Of a DNA stretch of 64,000 nucleotides, positions 1-13,656 are shown piece by piece. Positions within the stretch are counted from its first letter, which is position 1. The number at the start of each line of letters is the position of its first letter. Origin of the DNA: Actinomycetes bacterium (GTDB taxonomy: Bacteria > Actinomycetota > Actinomycetes > S36-B12). The DNA lies in the NCBI GenBank assembly GCA_024639145.1, contig JAHEIZ010000002.1:164286-228285 (forward strand), in the 5' to 3' direction. The translations under genes and the position numbers were made by a program. The notes under the pieces are model-generated. The model saw nothing but the letters and a program-made list of their open reading frames with translations. It had not been told where the DNA came from and ran no database searches.

Positions 1-1
1 G

Positions 2-1603
2 CGCATCGTGCGCGAGGAGATGAACGGCGCGGGTTTCCAGGAAGTCCATTTCCCGGCCCTGCTGCCGCGCGAGGCATACGAGGCCACCGGCCGCTGGAAT
101 GAATACGGCGACACTTTGTTCCGCCTCCAGGATCGAAAGAATGCCGACTACCTCCTCGGGCCGACCCATGAGGAGATGTTCACCCTCATGGTCAAGGGGG
201 AGTACTCGTCCTACAAGGATCTCCCCGTCACGCTCTACCAGATTCAGACGAAGTACCGCGATGAGGCACGTCCGCGCGCGGGCATCCTGCGTGGCCGCGA
301 GTTCGTGATGAAGGACTCCTACTCCTTCGATCTCGACGATGCCGGACTGGAAGCTTCCTACGCCCGTCATCGTCAGGCGTACATCGATACCTTTACTCGA
401 CTTGGCCTCGAGTTCGTGATCGTCTCGGCGATGTCAGGTGCGATGGGCGGCTCGGCCAGCGAGGAGTTCCTCGCCCCGACCGTCGTCGGCGAGGACTCCT
501 TCGTCCGCTGCACGTCGTGCGATTACGCCGCGAACGTCGAGGCGGTCACCACTCCGGTGCCTGCGTCGATGGATTTCGCCGCCCTGCCGACCTCCCATGT
601 CGAGTCGACTCCGAATGCCGCGTCCATCGAGGATCTCGTGGCGCTGTCGAACTCCGAGGATTCCCTTCGGCGTGCAGGCCGCGACTGGGTGGGCTCCGAC
701 ACGCTGAAGGTCGTTGTCTTCATGGTGACTGACTCCGAGGGCACGCAGAAGCCGCTTGCTATCGGACTTCCCGGTGATCGAGAGGTAGATGCGAAGCGAC
801 TCGAAGCCGTGCTGCACCCCCGTGAAGCGCGTCCGTTCGAGGACGCCGATTTCGCCAAGCACCCTGCCCTCGTCAAGGGCTACATCGGTCCGGGAGTACT
901 CGGCCTGGCAAAGCCTGCCGGAATTGAATTCCTCGTCGATCCGCGTATTGTCGAAGGAAGCTCATGGATCTCCGGTGCGGATCACGTCGGCACTCACGTG
1001 TATGACCTCGTGGCAGGTCGCGATTTCACCGCAGATGGGACCATCGAGGTTGCCGAGATTCGCGAAGGCGATCTCTGTCCGGAGTGCGGCGGTGCGCTCT
1101 CGCTTGCGCGGGGGATCGAGATCGGCCACATCTTCCAGCTCGGACGCAAGTATGCCGAGGCAATGGGGCTGAAAGTCCAAGGTGAGACCGGCGACCTGGT
1201 CACGGTAACGATGGGCTCGTACGGCATCGGCGTCTCTCGCGCGGTGGCGGCGATTGCCGAGCAGTCGCATGATGACAAGGGTCTCATGTGGCCTCGCGAA
1301 GTGGCACCTGCAGATGTGCACCTGATCGCGACGGGCAAGACCGATGAGCCTTTCGATTACGCCGATCAGCTTGCGACCGATCTCGAGGGCAGGGGAGTGC
1401 GCGTGCTGCTCGATGATCGACGCGGCGTCTCGCCGGGAGTGAAATTCAATGACTCCGAGCTCATCGGCATTCCGACCATCGTCGTGGTGGGCAAGCGCCT
1501 TCCCGAGGGCTTTATCGAGGTCAAGGACAGGTCGACGGGCGAGCGTGTCGATATCGCCATCTCCGACGCAGTCGGCGAGATCAGTGCGATCTGCGGAAGG
1601 TGA
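2..1603 (+). CDS. proS: prolyl-tRNA synthetase, 5'-truncated by window edge
   Basis: This enzyme charges tRNA-Pro with proline in the cytoplasm. The reading frame is open from base 2, so the true start lies upstream and only a short N-terminal piece is missing. Class II motif 2 is seen as [12 protein letters not shown] near residue 100. It is followed by an inserted editing domain (starting near [15 protein letters not shown], with a CTSCDY cysteine pair), and then motif 3 as GSYGIGVSR near residue 405. A C-terminal anticodon-binding domain follows. The insertion between motifs 2 and 3 marks the bacterial ProRS type that edits misacylated Ala-tRNA-Pro. The gene converges with the next one: its TGA and the reverse-strand stop of the lipoprotein gene touch at TGATCA. 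Confidence 0.97.
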   Translation, partial: RIVREEMNGAGFQEVHFPALLPREAYEATGRWNEYGDTLFRLQDRKNADYLLGPTHEEMFTLMVKGEYSSYKDLPVTLYQIQTKYRDEARPRAGILRGREFVMKDSYSFDLDDAGLEASYARHRQAYIDTFTRLGLEFVIVSAMSGAMGGSASEEFLAPTVVGEDSFVRCTSCDYAANVEAVTTPVPASMDFAALPTSHVESTPNAASIEDLVALSNSEDSLRRAGRDWVGSDTLKVVVFMVTDSEGTQKPLAIGLPGDREVDAKRLEAVLHPREARPFEDADFAKHPALVKGYIGPGVLGLAKPAGIEFLVDPRIVEGSSWISGADHVGTHVYDLVAGRDFTADGTIEVAEIREGDLCPECGGALSLARGIEIGHIFQLGRKYAEAMGLKVQGETGDLVTVTMGSYGIGVSRAVAAIAEQSHDDKGLMWPREVAPADVHLIATGKTDEPFDYADQLATDLEGRGVRVLLDDRRGVSPGVKFNDSELIGIPTIVVVGKRLPEGFIEVKDRSTGERVDIAISDAVGEISAICGR

Positions 1604-2098
1604 TCAGCCAAGCGGTGCGAGGGCCGCGAGACGTGCGCGTGCCTTCATGACCGCATCGGCGGCGATCTTCCCGGCTGACTCGTAGATCGAGATCATCCGA
1701 GTCTCGATGTCCACCGAGAGCTTCTTGGCTGTCGACGGACCTCGCACCTCGAACGGCAGGTCATAGGCGATTGCTGCTGCCGGAATTGACTGGCCGTCAG
1801 CGCTCGCGAGATCGATCCATGCCTCACGAAATCGGCGGTGCGCGGCAAGTGACGCCACGGCCCGTTCGCGGTCGACCCCCGTGAGATGGGCACCGATCAC
1901 GCCATACGCGTAGATCGCCGCATTCTCGGCCTCGATCAGGGTGCCGACATCCGCCGTTGTGGACACCTCGGAGGCCGCAGGGGGCGTGGCCGACTCGGTC
2001 GTCGAGGATCCGCCGCATCCGGTCAGGCTGATCGCGCCGATCGTGAGCACCACGAGGAGGGCGCACGTGCTGCGGCCCTGGCCCCGACGTCGTCGCAT
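1604..2098 (-). CDS. ferritin-like (DUF4439-type) lipoprotein
   Basis: The gene encodes a predicted secreted lipoprotein of about 164 residues. Starting at the ATG at 2098 gives a basic N-terminus (MRRRR), a hydrophobic stretch, and a lipobox LTGC with the modified Cys at about residue 28. A Ser/Thr/Pro/Ala-rich linker follows, and then a helical domain with EAENAAIYAYGVIGAHL and HRRFREAW, which resembles the ferritin-like DUF4439 family often found beside proS in actinobacteria. The reading frame stays open further upstream to 2377, but that part overlaps rimP and has no signal peptide logic, so I use the internal ATG. The function is unknown. It is the only convincing minus-strand gene in the window. 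Confidence 0.75.
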   Translation of the reverse strand: MRRRRGQGRSTCALLVVLTIGAISLTGCGGSSTTESATPPAASEVSTTADVGTLIEAENAAIYAYGVIGAHLTGVDRERAVASLAAHRRFREAWIDLASADGQSIPAAAIAYDLPFEVRGPSTAKKLSVDIETRMISIYESAGKIAADAVMKARARLAALAPLG

Positions 2099-2191
2099 CT
2101 GACCAGGATGCCATGGCGCGCTAGAGTCGTCGTGCCGGGCATGACGCCGGTCACAAGTGAATCCGACAATTGAATGGCAGCAGGAGCAGCG

Positions 2192-2677
2192 ATGACAGAC
2201 ATTCCCCCTGGTGATCTTGCCCGACAGATCCAGGCTGAGATTTCCGCCGTGGTCGAGGCCGAAATCGATGTCGAAGACGTCACCATCTCGAAGGCAGGCC
2301 GCCGTCAGCTCGTGCGCGTGATCATTGATCGCGACGGCGGCATAGATCTCGATCTTGTCGCGTCGGTGAGTCACCAAGTCTCCGAGATTCTCGACCAGCC
2401 CGGCTATGAGTCGTCCTTGGGTGACTCCTATGTCCTCGAGGTAACCTCGCCCGGCACTGACCGCCCGCTTACCTCGGAATCACACTGGCGTCGAGCGGCC
2501 ACTCGCCTGGTCGTCGCCGATCTCGTCGATGGAACGTCCGTCACGGCACGCATCGTGTCTGTGATCGACGGAGTCGTCGTCCTGCAGCCAGAGAAGGGCG
2601 AGTCACTCTCGATTCCGATCACGCAGCTGCTTCGCGGCACTGTCCAGGTCGAGTTCAACCGGTCGGAGAAGGAGTAG
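2192..2677 (+). CDS. rimP: ribosome maturation factor RimP
   Basis: RimP binds the 30S subunit and helps its maturation. The protein is about 161 residues and shows the usual two-part layout: an N-terminal alpha/beta domain ([20 protein letters not shown], and [13 protein letters not shown] near residue 85) and a C-terminal SH3-like domain. I chose the ATG at 2192 because GCAGGAGC lies just before it; an in-frame ATG at 2174 would add six residues. It is followed after 2 bases by nusA, the standard rimP-nusA-infB order. A TAGAGT hexamer at 2122-2127 is a possible -10 box for this operon. Confidence 0.93.
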   Translation: MTDIPPGDLARQIQAEISAVVEAEIDVEDVTISKAGRRQLVRVIIDRDGGIDLDLVASVSHQVSEILDQPGYESSLGDSYVLEVTSPGTDRPLTSESHWRRAATRLVVADLVDGTSVTARIVSVIDGVVVLQPEKGESLSIPITQLLRGTVQVEFNRSEKE

Positions 2678-2679
2678 TC

Positions 2680-3684
2680 ATGGATATCGATGTCAGCGCG
2701 CTCAAAGCACTTGTCCGCGAGAAGGAGCTCTCTCTCGACCTCGTGGTCGACACCATCGAGCAGGCACTTCTCACTGCCTACCATCGAACCGAGGGTGCAG
2801 CCACGCGCGCGCGCGCGACCCTCGACCGAAAGACCGGTCACGTCATTGTCTACGCGACCGAGCTCGACGACGAGGGAAATGTCGTGCGCGAGTACGACGA
2901 CACGCCCGAGGGTTTTGGCCGAATCGCGGCGACCACCGCGCGCCAGGTGCTGCTCAATCGCCTTCGCGAGGCCGAGGATGACGTCACCCACAGCGAGTTT
3001 GCCGGGCGCGAGGGCGACCTCATCTCCGGAGTGATTCAGCAGAACAGCAATCCGCGCATGGTGCGCGTTGACATCGGCAAGGTTGAGGCGAACCTGCCTC
3101 CGGAGGAGCAGGTGCCGGGCGAGTCATACGTGCACGGTGAGCGGATCAAGGGCATTGTCACGGCCGTGCGCAAGGGCTTCAAGGGCCCGCAGGTCACTAT
3201 CTCGCGCAGCCACCCCAATCTCGTTCGCGCTCTCTTCGCCCTGGAGGTTCCCGAGATCGCCGATGGCACGGTCACGATCAACGCACTGGCCCGCGAGGCT
3301 GGGCATCGCACGAAGATCGCCGTGCGCTCAACCGTGCCCGGCGTGAACGCCAAGGGTGCCTGCATTGGCCCCCTGGGTCAGCGCGTGCGCCAGGTGATGA
3401 GCGAACTCGGCGGCGAGAAGATCGACATCGTCGACTTCAGCGATGACCCTGCCGAGATGATCGCTCACGCGCTCTCACCGGCCCGCGTGGAGTCCGTGCT
3501 GATTGTCGATCCGGTGGCACGTGCAGCCCGCGTGATCGTTCCTGACTACCAACTCTCCCTAGCGATCGGTCGAGAAGGGCAGAACGCCCGACTCGCGGCT
3601 CGCCTGACCGGGTGGCGCATCGATATTCGCTCCGATGCCGCGCCAGTGGCACCGGTGAGCCAGGGCGCGGAAGACGACAACTGA
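2680..3684 (+). CDS. nusA: transcription termination/antitermination factor NusA
   Basis: NusA binds RNA polymerase and nascent RNA to control pausing, termination and rRNA antitermination. The 334-residue protein has the N-terminal polymerase-binding domain, an S1 domain (around 125-200) and two KH domains, seen as [20 protein letters not shown] and [18 protein letters not shown]. It lacks the C-terminal acidic repeats of the E. coli protein, as is normal outside proteobacteria. The ATG is preceded by AAGGAG in the end of rimP, and ylxR starts one base after its stop. Confidence 0.96.
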   Translation: MDIDVSALKALVREKELSLDLVVDTIEQALLTAYHRTEGAATRARATLDRKTGHVIVYATELDDEGNVVREYDDTPEGFGRIAATTARQVLLNRLREAEDDVTHSEFAGREGDLISGVIQQNSNPRMVRVDIGKVEANLPPEEQVPGESYVHGERIKGIVTAVRKGFKGPQVTISRSHPNLVRALFALEVPEIADGTVTINALAREAGHRTKIAVRSTVPGVNAKGACIGPLGQRVRQVMSELGGEKIDIVDFSDDPAEMIAHALSPARVESVLIVDPVARAARVIVPDYQLSLAIGREGQNARLAARLTGWRIDIRSDAAPVAPVSQGAEDDN

Positions 3685-3685
3685 G

Positions 3686-3934
3686 GTGATTCGCACGTGC
3701 ATCGGGTGCCGGGCCCGTCAGGAGCCCGACGCCGAACCTCCATTGGCGCATGTGGTGGCCGTGGGTCAGGTGGTCACGCCTGATCCGCGCGGCCTGCTGG
3801 ATGGGCGTGGAGCGTGGGTGCACCCCCAGTGCGTCAGCGAGGCCACCAAGAGGCGCTCCTGGGGCCGCGCACTACGGCTCGAGGGCGCGGTCGACCTGTC
3901 GTTGGTTCAGGAGCCGGGTGCGCTACGGGTATAG
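3686..3934 (+). CDS. ylxR: YlxR family RNA-binding protein
   Basis: This small (82 residues) DUF448/YlxR protein sits in the conserved nusA-ylxR-infB position. The N-terminal signature RTCIGCRARQ carries the family's CxxC pair. Related proteins bind RNA or nucleoid DNA, and in some bacteria bind RNase P; no specific job can be read here. It starts with GTG one base after the nusA stop, so it is probably translationally coupled. Confidence 0.88.
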   Translation: MIRTCIGCRARQEPDAEPPLAHVVAVGQVVTPDPRGLLDGRGAWVHPQCVSEATKRRSWGRALRLEGAVDLSLVQEPGALRV

Positions 3935-3935
3935 T
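3930..3935 (+). promoter_or_regulatory. possible -10 box for infB
   Basis: TATAGT overlaps the end of ylxR, about 150 bases before infB. No good -35 hexamer is seen at 17-18 bases spacing. It could give infB its own transcript with the long leader that follows. The call rests on sequence resemblance only. Confidence 0.35.
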
Positions 3936-3992
3936 GCCTCTTGGTCAGTGGCATGTCCGCCCTGATCTCCGCCCACCGTTCGGGAGCCCCTC

Positions 3993-4047
3993 ATGAGGAC
4001 TTACACCCGATGAACGCACGGATTTGACCATGCGTCGTTTGAACTGA
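3993..4047 (+). promoter_or_regulatory. infB leader: three consecutive mini-ORFs
   Basis: Between ylxR and infB lie three tiny reading frames in a row: ATG at 3993 (MRTYTR, stop 4011-4013), ATG at 4010 overlapping that stop as ATGA (MNARI, stop 4025-4027), and ATG at 4030 (MRRLN, stop 4045-4047). None has a strong ribosome binding site. The serial ATGA arrangement suggests a translated or decoy leader affecting infB expression; this is an inference. Confidence 0.45.
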
Positions 4048-4048
4048 C

Positions 4049-4072
4049 GGCCCGGTGCGGTAAGCCCGGGCC
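4049..4072 (+). promoter_or_regulatory. infB leader hairpin
   Basis: GGCCCGG (4049-4055) pairs with CCGGGCC (4066-4072) around a 10-base loop, directly after the last mini-ORF and just before the infB ribosome binding site (ACAGGAGAG). There is no T tract, so this is a leader structure rather than a terminator. Confidence 0.55.
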
Positions 4073-4087
4073 AAAGACAGGAGAGTT

Positions 4088-6796
4088 GTGTCAAAGGTCC
4101 GGGTCCACGAGCTCGCCAAAGAGCTCGGGGTTTCTAGTAAGGACGTTCTTGCCAAGCTGCAGGAACTCGGTGAATTCGTAAAGTCCGCCTCATCCACGGT
4201 CGAGGCTCCCGTCATCCGCAAGCTCAAGGAAGCTATGCCGGCTGTCGAGGCTCCCGTGAAGAAGACGGCGGCCAAGAAGACGACCAAGAAGGCGGTTGCG
4301 ACCGCTGAGGAGCCTGCCGCCGTCGCGGAATCCGTGTCGGAGGCTCCCGCAGAGCCCGCCATGAAGGCAGTTCCGGCCCCCGCTCCTACTCCCGCACCCG
4401 CGCCTGAGCCCGGTGACGCAACTGAGCCTGCGGCGTCCTCCACTCCCGCGCCCCCCGCCGGGCCGCGTCCTGCTGGCCCGCGCCCGGGTAACAACCCATT
4501 CGGTGGCAGCACCGGCATGGGTCGCCCTGCTGGCCCGCGCCCGGGTAACAACCCGTTCGGTGGCAGCACCGGCATGGGTCGCCCGGCCCCGGCTCCTGCC
4601 GCGGGTGGCGTGCCCGGCGCCCCGCGCCCCAATCCCGGCTCCATGCCTGCTCGCCAGGTACGCCCGGCTCCGACAGGTCGTCCCGGCGGTCCGGGCGGTC
4701 CCGGTCGTCCCGGTGGAGCACCCGGCGGTCGTCCCGGCGGTCCCGGTCGTCCCGGTGGAGCACCCGGCGGTGGCTTTGCCGGTCGTCCCGGTGGTCCCGG
4801 TGGAGCACCCGGTGGAGCACCGGGTGGAGGCTTCCCCGGCCGTAGCGGTCCCGGTGGTCGCGGCACCACGGCGGGCGCCTTCGGACGTCCGGGCGGTCGC
4901 CCGTCCAAGGGACGCAAGTCCAAGCGCGCCAAGCGTCAGGAATTCGACAACATGCAGGCCCCGGTCATGGAGGGCGTGCGCATCATGCGCGGTGGCGGTG
5001 CCACCGTTCGCCTGCCTCGCGGTGCGAGCCTGACCGACTTCGCGGAGAAGATCAACGCGATGCCGGCTGATCTCGTCAAGGTGCTCATTGGCCTGGGCGA
5101 GATGGTCACGGCCACTCAGTCGATCGATGACGACACGTTGCGCCTGCTCGGCGAGGAGCTCAGCTACAACGTCGAGGTCGTCTCGCCGGAGGACGAGGAT
5201 CGCGAGCTCCTCGAGTCGTACAACCTCGAGTTCGGCGAGCATGAGGGCGATGACGATGATCTCGTCATCCGCCCGCCGGTCGTCACCGTCATGGGTCACG
5301 TCGATCATGGCAAGACTCGTCTCCTCGATGCGATTCGCAAGACCAATGTCATCGGCGGAGAGGCCGGCGGCATCACTCAGCACATCGGCGCTTACCAAGC
5401 GACCGCGCACACCGCTGATGGCGATCGCAAGATCACCTTCATCGATACGCCCGGTCACGAGGCCTTCACGGCGATGCGTGCCCGTGGTGCTCAGGTCACC
5501 GATATCTCGATCCTCGTGGTCGCAGCTGACGATGGCGTGAAGCCGCAGACGATCGAAGCACTCAACCACGCGCAGGCCGCTGGCGTGCCGATCGTGGTGG
5601 CCGTGAACAAGGTCGACAAGGAGGGTGCTGACCCGATGAAGGTCCGTACTCAGCTCACGGAGTACGGCCTGGTTGCCGAGGAATTCGGCGGCGAGACCAT
5701 GTTCGTCGACGTCTCGGCGAAGGCAGGAACGGGCATCGAGAGCCTGCTCGACGCAGTCCTGCTCACCGCTGATGCGGCGCTCGACCTACGTGCCAACCCG
5801 AACCAGCAGGCCGAGGGTGTGGCCATCGAGGCTCATCTCGACCGCGGTCGTGGCCCCGTTGCGACCGTGCTCGTGCAGCGCGGAACCTTGCGTGCCGGTG
5901 ACTCCATCGTCGCCGGTGACGCCTTCGGCCGCGTTCGTGCAATGCTCGATGACGAAGGCAATGTCGTCGACGAGGCCGGTCCGTCGTTCCCCGTCCAGGT
6001 TCTCGGCCTCACGTCCGTGCCCGGTGCAGGCGACAGCTTCATGGTCGTGGCGGAGGATCGCATCGCACGTCAGATCGCCCAGACCCGACAAGCTCGCGAG
6101 CGCAATGCACTGCTCGCGCGCAATCGCGTCAAGCGCTCGCTCGAGGACTTCCTCGAGTCGGTGGAGCGTGGCGAGATCTCCGAACTCACCCTCATCATCA
6201 AGGGCGACGTATCGGGATCCGTCGAGGCGCTCGAGGATGCCCTGCTCAAGATCGATGTCGGCGACGAGGTCTCCCTGCGCGTGATTCACCGCGGTGTCGG
6301 TGCCATCAACAAGAACGACGTCACCTTGGCGAGTGCATCTAAGTCCGTCATCATCGGCTTCAATGTGCGACCCGAGGGCAAGGTGGCCGAACTCGCCGCA
6401 GAAGAAGGCGTCGACGTCCGCTACTACAGCGTCATCTACCAGGCACTCGAAGAGGTCGAGGCTGCTCTTAAGGGCATGCTCAAGCCCGAGTACGAAGAGG
6501 TTCAGCTCGGTACAGCCGAGGTGCGCGAGGTCTTCAAGTCGAGCAAGTTCGGCACCATCGCCGGCTGTCTCGTGCAGTCGGGTGAGATCAAGCGCAACTC
6601 GAAGGCTCGTCTCATCCGTGACGGCGCCGTCGTCGCTGAGAGCGTTGCCGTGGCAGGCCTGCGTCGCTTCAAGGACGATGTCACCGAGGTTCGCGAGGGC
6701 TTCGAGTGCGGTATCAACCTGGGCAACTTCCAAGATGTCAAGGTCGACGACGTCATTGAGACCTATGAGATGCGCGAGAAGCCGAGAAAGCCATGA
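4088..6796 (+). CDS. infB: translation initiation factor IF-2
   Basis: IF-2 is the GTPase that brings fMet-tRNA to the 30S subunit and drives subunit joining. The 902-residue protein has an IF2_N domain (residues 1-55, [21 protein letters not shown]). A long low-complexity Ala/Pro then Gly/Pro/Arg-rich linker follows (about 60-280). After a second IF2_N-like helical part comes the G domain, with GHVDHGKT at 403-410, DTPGHEAF near 455 and NKVD near 507, and then the C-terminal initiator-tRNA domains. The GTG start is preceded by ACAGGAGAG. The linker contains a perfect-frame 57-base tandem repeat. rbfA overlaps its stop by 4 bases. Confidence 0.97.
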   Translation: MSKVRVHELAKELGVSSKDVLAKLQELGEFVKSASSTVEAPVIRKLKEAMPAVEAPVKKTAAKKTTKKAVATAEEPAAVAESVSEAPAEPAMKAVPAPAPTPAPAPEPGDATEPAASSTPAPPAGPRPAGPRPGNNPFGGSTGMGRPAGPRPGNNPFGGSTGMGRPAPAPAAGGVPGAPRPNPGSMPARQVRPAPTGRPGGPGGPGRPGGAPGGRPGGPGRPGGAPGGGFAGRPGGPGGAPGGAPGGGFPGRSGPGGRGTTAGAFGRPGGRPSKGRKSKRAKRQEFDNMQAPVMEGVRIMRGGGATVRLPRGASLTDFAEKINAMPADLVKVLIGLGEMVTATQSIDDDTLRLLGEELSYNVEVVSPEDEDRELLESYNLEFGEHEGDDDDLVIRPPVVTVMGHVDHGKTRLLDAIRKTNVIGGEAGGITQHIGAYQATAHTADGDRKITFIDTPGHEAFTAMRARGAQVTDISILVVAADDGVKPQTIEALNHAQAAGVPIVVAVNKVDKEGADPMKVRTQLTEYGLVAEEFGGETMFVDVSAKAGTGIESLLDAVLLTADAALDLRANPNQQAEGVAIEAHLDRGRGPVATVLVQRGTLRAGDSIVAGDAFGRVRAMLDDEGNVVDEAGPSFPVQVLGLTSVPGAGDSFMVVAEDRIARQIAQTRQARERNALLARNRVKRSLEDFLESVERGEISELTLIIKGDVSGSVEALEDALLKIDVGDEVSLRVIHRGVGAINKNDVTLASASKSVIIGFNVRPEGKVAELAAEEGVDVRYYSVIYQALEEVEAALKGMLKPEYEEVQLGTAEVREVFKSSKFGTIAGCLVQSGEIKRNSKARLIRDGAVVAESVAVAGLRRFKDDVTEVREGFECGINLGNFQDVKVDDVIETYEMREKPRKP
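4469..4582 (+). repeat. 57-bp tandem duplication inside infB
   Basis: Two adjacent 57-base units (4469-4525 and 4526-4582) each encode 19 residues, from [13 protein letters not shown] to STGMGR. They are almost identical at DNA level; one visible difference is CCATTC against CCGTTC. The low divergence suggests a recent slippage or duplication in the disordered IF-2 linker. Further short Gly/Pro repeats continue to about 4860. Confidence 0.9.
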
Positions 6797-7236
6797 GCAG
6801 TGAGGCCCGTCAACGAAAGATGGCCGATCGCATCAAGGTAATCGTGGCCGAGACCCTCGAGATGCGGATCAAGGATCCGCGCTTGGGCTTCATCACGATC
6901 ACCGACGTGCGCGTCACGCCTGATCTACGTGAAGCGTCGGTGTTCTACACAGTCTATGGCGACGATGAGGAACGAGTGGCGACAGCCGCTGCTCTCGAGT
7001 CGGCTAAGGGGGTACTTCGCAGCGAAGTGGGCAAGCAGACGGGCATCAAGTTCACTCCGAGCCTCGCTTTCTTCCTCGATGCGATCCCCGACAACGCGCG
7101 ACAGCTTGAGGATCTCCTACGCCAGGCAGCGGAAGCCGATGCTCAGGTGCATGAGCAGGCAGAGAATGCTTCCTATGCTGGCGATGCGGATCCATATCGC
7201 CATGCCCGTGATGAGGATGCCGAAGCCGAGGCATGA
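6793..7236 (+). CDS. rbfA: ribosome-binding factor A
   Basis: RbfA is a cold-shock KH-like factor needed for late 16S and 30S maturation. The 147-residue protein starts [20 protein letters not shown] and includes [18 protein letters not shown] and the [10 protein letters not shown] segment typical of the family. The C-terminal ~30 residues are acidic and poorly conserved. It overlaps infB and truB by 4 bases at each side (ATGA junctions). Confidence 0.95.
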   Translation: MSSEARQRKMADRIKVIVAETLEMRIKDPRLGFITITDVRVTPDLREASVFYTVYGDDEERVATAAALESAKGVLRSEVGKQTGIKFTPSLAFFLDAIPDNARQLEDLLRQAAEADAQVHEQAENASYAGDADPYRHARDEDAEAEA

Positions 7237-8126
7237 CGCCTTCACCAGGCGCTGTGGTCGCCTCAGGTCTGCTTCTGGTCGACAAGCCCGGGGGCATCAC
7301 CTCGCATGGAGCCGTCGCGATAGCCCGGCGCGCGATGGGCACCCGCAAGATCGGTCATGCCGGCACCCTCGACCCGATGGCTACCGGCCTGCTGATCCTG
7401 GGCGTGGAACGCGCTACCCGACTGCTGGGGCATCTGGCGCTCCATGACAAGGAGTACGTGGCCACCATTCGTCTCGGAAGTGCGACTGTGACCGACGACG
7501 CCGAAGGTGAGGTCATCTCGACGGCTTCGATTGAGGCACTCGAGTCGGTCTCGGATGCGCTCATCGACCTGGGGATGAATGCCCTGACCGGAGACATTCA
7601 GCAGGTGCCGAGCTCAGTCAGTGCGATCAAGGTCGAGGGCAAGCGGTCCTATGCGCGCGTGCGCGCAGGCGAGCATGTCGAGCTGAAGCCACGGGCAGTG
7701 ACCGTGTCGGCATTCGAGCTCACGGGCATACGACGTGAGAGTGACTCGATCGACATCGACGTGCGCGTGGAATGCACCACCGGCACGTACATTCGGGCGC
7801 TTGCCCGAGATCTGGGTGACGCACTGGGCGTGGGGGCACACTTGACCATGCTCCGTCGCACGCGCATTGGAGACTTCAGTGTCGATGATGCTTTCGGCCC
7901 GGATTCACTTGGCCCTTCGTGCCTGATCCCGATTGCTGACGCGGCCCGCGCCTGCTTTCCCTCTACGGTGGTCTCCGTCGAAGACGCAGACCACGTCCGT
8001 CATGGTCGACGAATCACCGTGGAACTCACCGAGCCGACCGCGCTTCTTGCACCGACCGGTGAACTGCTCGCACTCGCCGAGTCCGACAATGATCGACTGC
8101 GCTACCTCGCCGTCTTCGTCGGCTGA
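7233..8126 (+). CDS. truB: tRNA pseudouridine(55) synthase TruB
   Basis: TruB makes pseudouridine 55 in the T loop of tRNAs. The 297-residue protein has the family start GLLLVDKPGGITSHGAV and the catalytic motif GHAGTLDPMATGLL, where the Asp is the nucleophile. Later family segments include KEYVATIRLGSAT and RVECTTGTYIRALARDLG. A C-terminal PUA-like region follows. It is coupled to rbfA by a 4-base overlap; ribF follows after 17 bases. Confidence 0.96.
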   Translation: MTPSPGAVVASGLLLVDKPGGITSHGAVAIARRAMGTRKIGHAGTLDPMATGLLILGVERATRLLGHLALHDKEYVATIRLGSATVTDDAEGEVISTASIEALESVSDALIDLGMNALTGDIQQVPSSVSAIKVEGKRSYARVRAGEHVELKPRAVTVSAFELTGIRRESDSIDIDVRVECTTGTYIRALARDLGDALGVGAHLTMLRRTRIGDFSVDDAFGPDSLGPSCLIPIADAARACFPSTVVSVEDADHVRHGRRITVELTEPTALLAPTGELLALAESDNDRLRYLAVFVG

Positions 8127-8143
8127 TCTAGGCTGGAGTCCTG

Positions 8144-9052
8144 ATGAGCGAGACGACCGGCAGTGTTGTTGCCTGCATAGGCGTTTTCGACGGCGTGCAC
8201 CGCGGGCATCGGACCCTCATCGACGCCGCCCGTCGCATCGCCGATGAGGCCGAACTCCCGCTGGTGGCGATCACGTTCTACCCGCATCCGGCAGCTGTCC
8301 TCCGACCGGAGGCCGTGCCGTCCCAGATCGCCTCACTCGAAGATCGGGTCGCACTCCTACTCGAAGCCGGAGCCGATGCGGTCGAGGTCATCGATTTCAC
8401 CTCCGAGTACGCCGACATCACTCCGACCGAGTTCATCGACGATGCTCTTGTCGAACGCATGAATGCCGCCCATGTCGTGGTGGGGGAGAACTTCCGGTTC
8501 GGTCGCCTGGCAGCGGGCACGCCTGACCTCCTCATGGTCGAATGCGCTGAGCGCAAGATCACGGCCCACATCGTGCCGGTGGCCGCCGATTCGACTCCCT
8601 GGTCCTCGACCCGCATCCGAACGCAAGTCAGTTCCGGAGATGTGCAGGGGGCGGCCGCGGTGCTCGGGCGGCCATTCTCACTCACCGGCACGGTCGTGCA
8701 CGGAGATCATCGCGGCCGCGAGCTGGGCTACCCGACTGCCAATGTGCAGACCGCCCCGGGAATGCTCGTGCCCGCTGATGGCGTCTACGCCGGTTGGCTC
8801 GAGACGGCCGGCGAGCGGTACCCGGCAGCGATCTCCGTGGGAACTAATCCGCAGTTCCACGGTGCCGAGCTGCGGATTGAGGCCTACTGCCTCGATCGAA
8901 CCGACCTGGACCTCTATGGCCTGCCCGCCCGCGTCGTGTTCGCACGCCGGCTGCGCGCCCAGGCTGTCTTCGACTCGCTCGAGGCCTTCCTCGATCAGAT
9001 GGCGCTCGATGTCGAGCAGGCTCGATTCGTCCTCGACACGCCAATCCCGTAG
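8144..9052 (+). CDS. ribF: bifunctional riboflavin kinase / FAD synthetase
   Basis: RibF turns riboflavin into FMN and then FAD. The 302-residue protein has an N-terminal adenylyltransferase domain (CIGVFDGVHRGHRTLI nucleotide-binding motif; WSSTRIR near residue 162). The C-terminal flavokinase domain shows GDHRGRELGYPTANV and DGVYAGW. A TAGGCT hexamer at 8129-8134 followed by GGAG suggests its own promoter with a very short leader. In many actinobacteria rpsO and pnp follow truB-ribF; here gltB follows instead. Confidence 0.95.
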   Translation: MSETTGSVVACIGVFDGVHRGHRTLIDAARRIADEAELPLVAITFYPHPAAVLRPEAVPSQIASLEDRVALLLEAGADAVEVIDFTSEYADITPTEFIDDALVERMNAAHVVVGENFRFGRLAAGTPDLLMVECAERKITAHIVPVAADSTPWSSTRIRTQVSSGDVQGAAAVLGRPFSLTGTVVHGDHRGRELGYPTANVQTAPGMLVPADGVYAGWLETAGERYPAAISVGTNPQFHGAELRIEAYCLDRTDLDLYGLPARVVFARRLRAQAVFDSLEAFLDQMALDVEQARFVLDTPIP

Positions 9053-9056
9053 AATT
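9051..9056 (+). promoter_or_regulatory. possible gltB -10 box
   Basis: TAGAAT overlaps the ribF stop codon and lies about 75 bases before the gltB start. It has the TAnnnT actinobacterial -10 form. No convincing -35 is visible. Confidence 0.45.
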
Positions 9057-9071
9057 CCTACGCAGGCCAAC

Positions 9072-9120
9072 GTCGTCCTGTGAATGGCTCGGGCATGCCC
9101 GAGTGAATCCCGGCGACGAC
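9072..9120 (+). promoter_or_regulatory. palindromic leader upstream of gltB
   Basis: The leader contains the perfect palindrome CTCGGGCATGCCCGAG (9088-9103), flanked by TGAATGG and TGAATCC. An outer pair GTCGTC (9072-9077) and GACGAC (9115-9120) can close it. It lies between a -10-like TAGAAT and the gltB start, so it may fold in the transcript or act as a protein-binding operator. I do not recognise it as a known riboswitch family. Confidence 0.5.
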
Positions 9121-9131
9121 AAGGACATCTG

Positions 9132-13655
<4,524 letters not shown>

Positions 13656-13656
13656 C

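Noticed and set aside
4681..4860. Short GC-rich repeats that could look like a CRISPR or minisatellite
   Set aside because: They are in frame, encode the Gly/Pro linker of IF-2, and lack regular spacers.
4190..5569. Minus-strand open frame (about 459 codons) with Thr/Gly/Arg repeats
   Set aside because: It is the reverse reading of the Gly/Pro repeat part of infB; the repeats come from the IF-2 linker.
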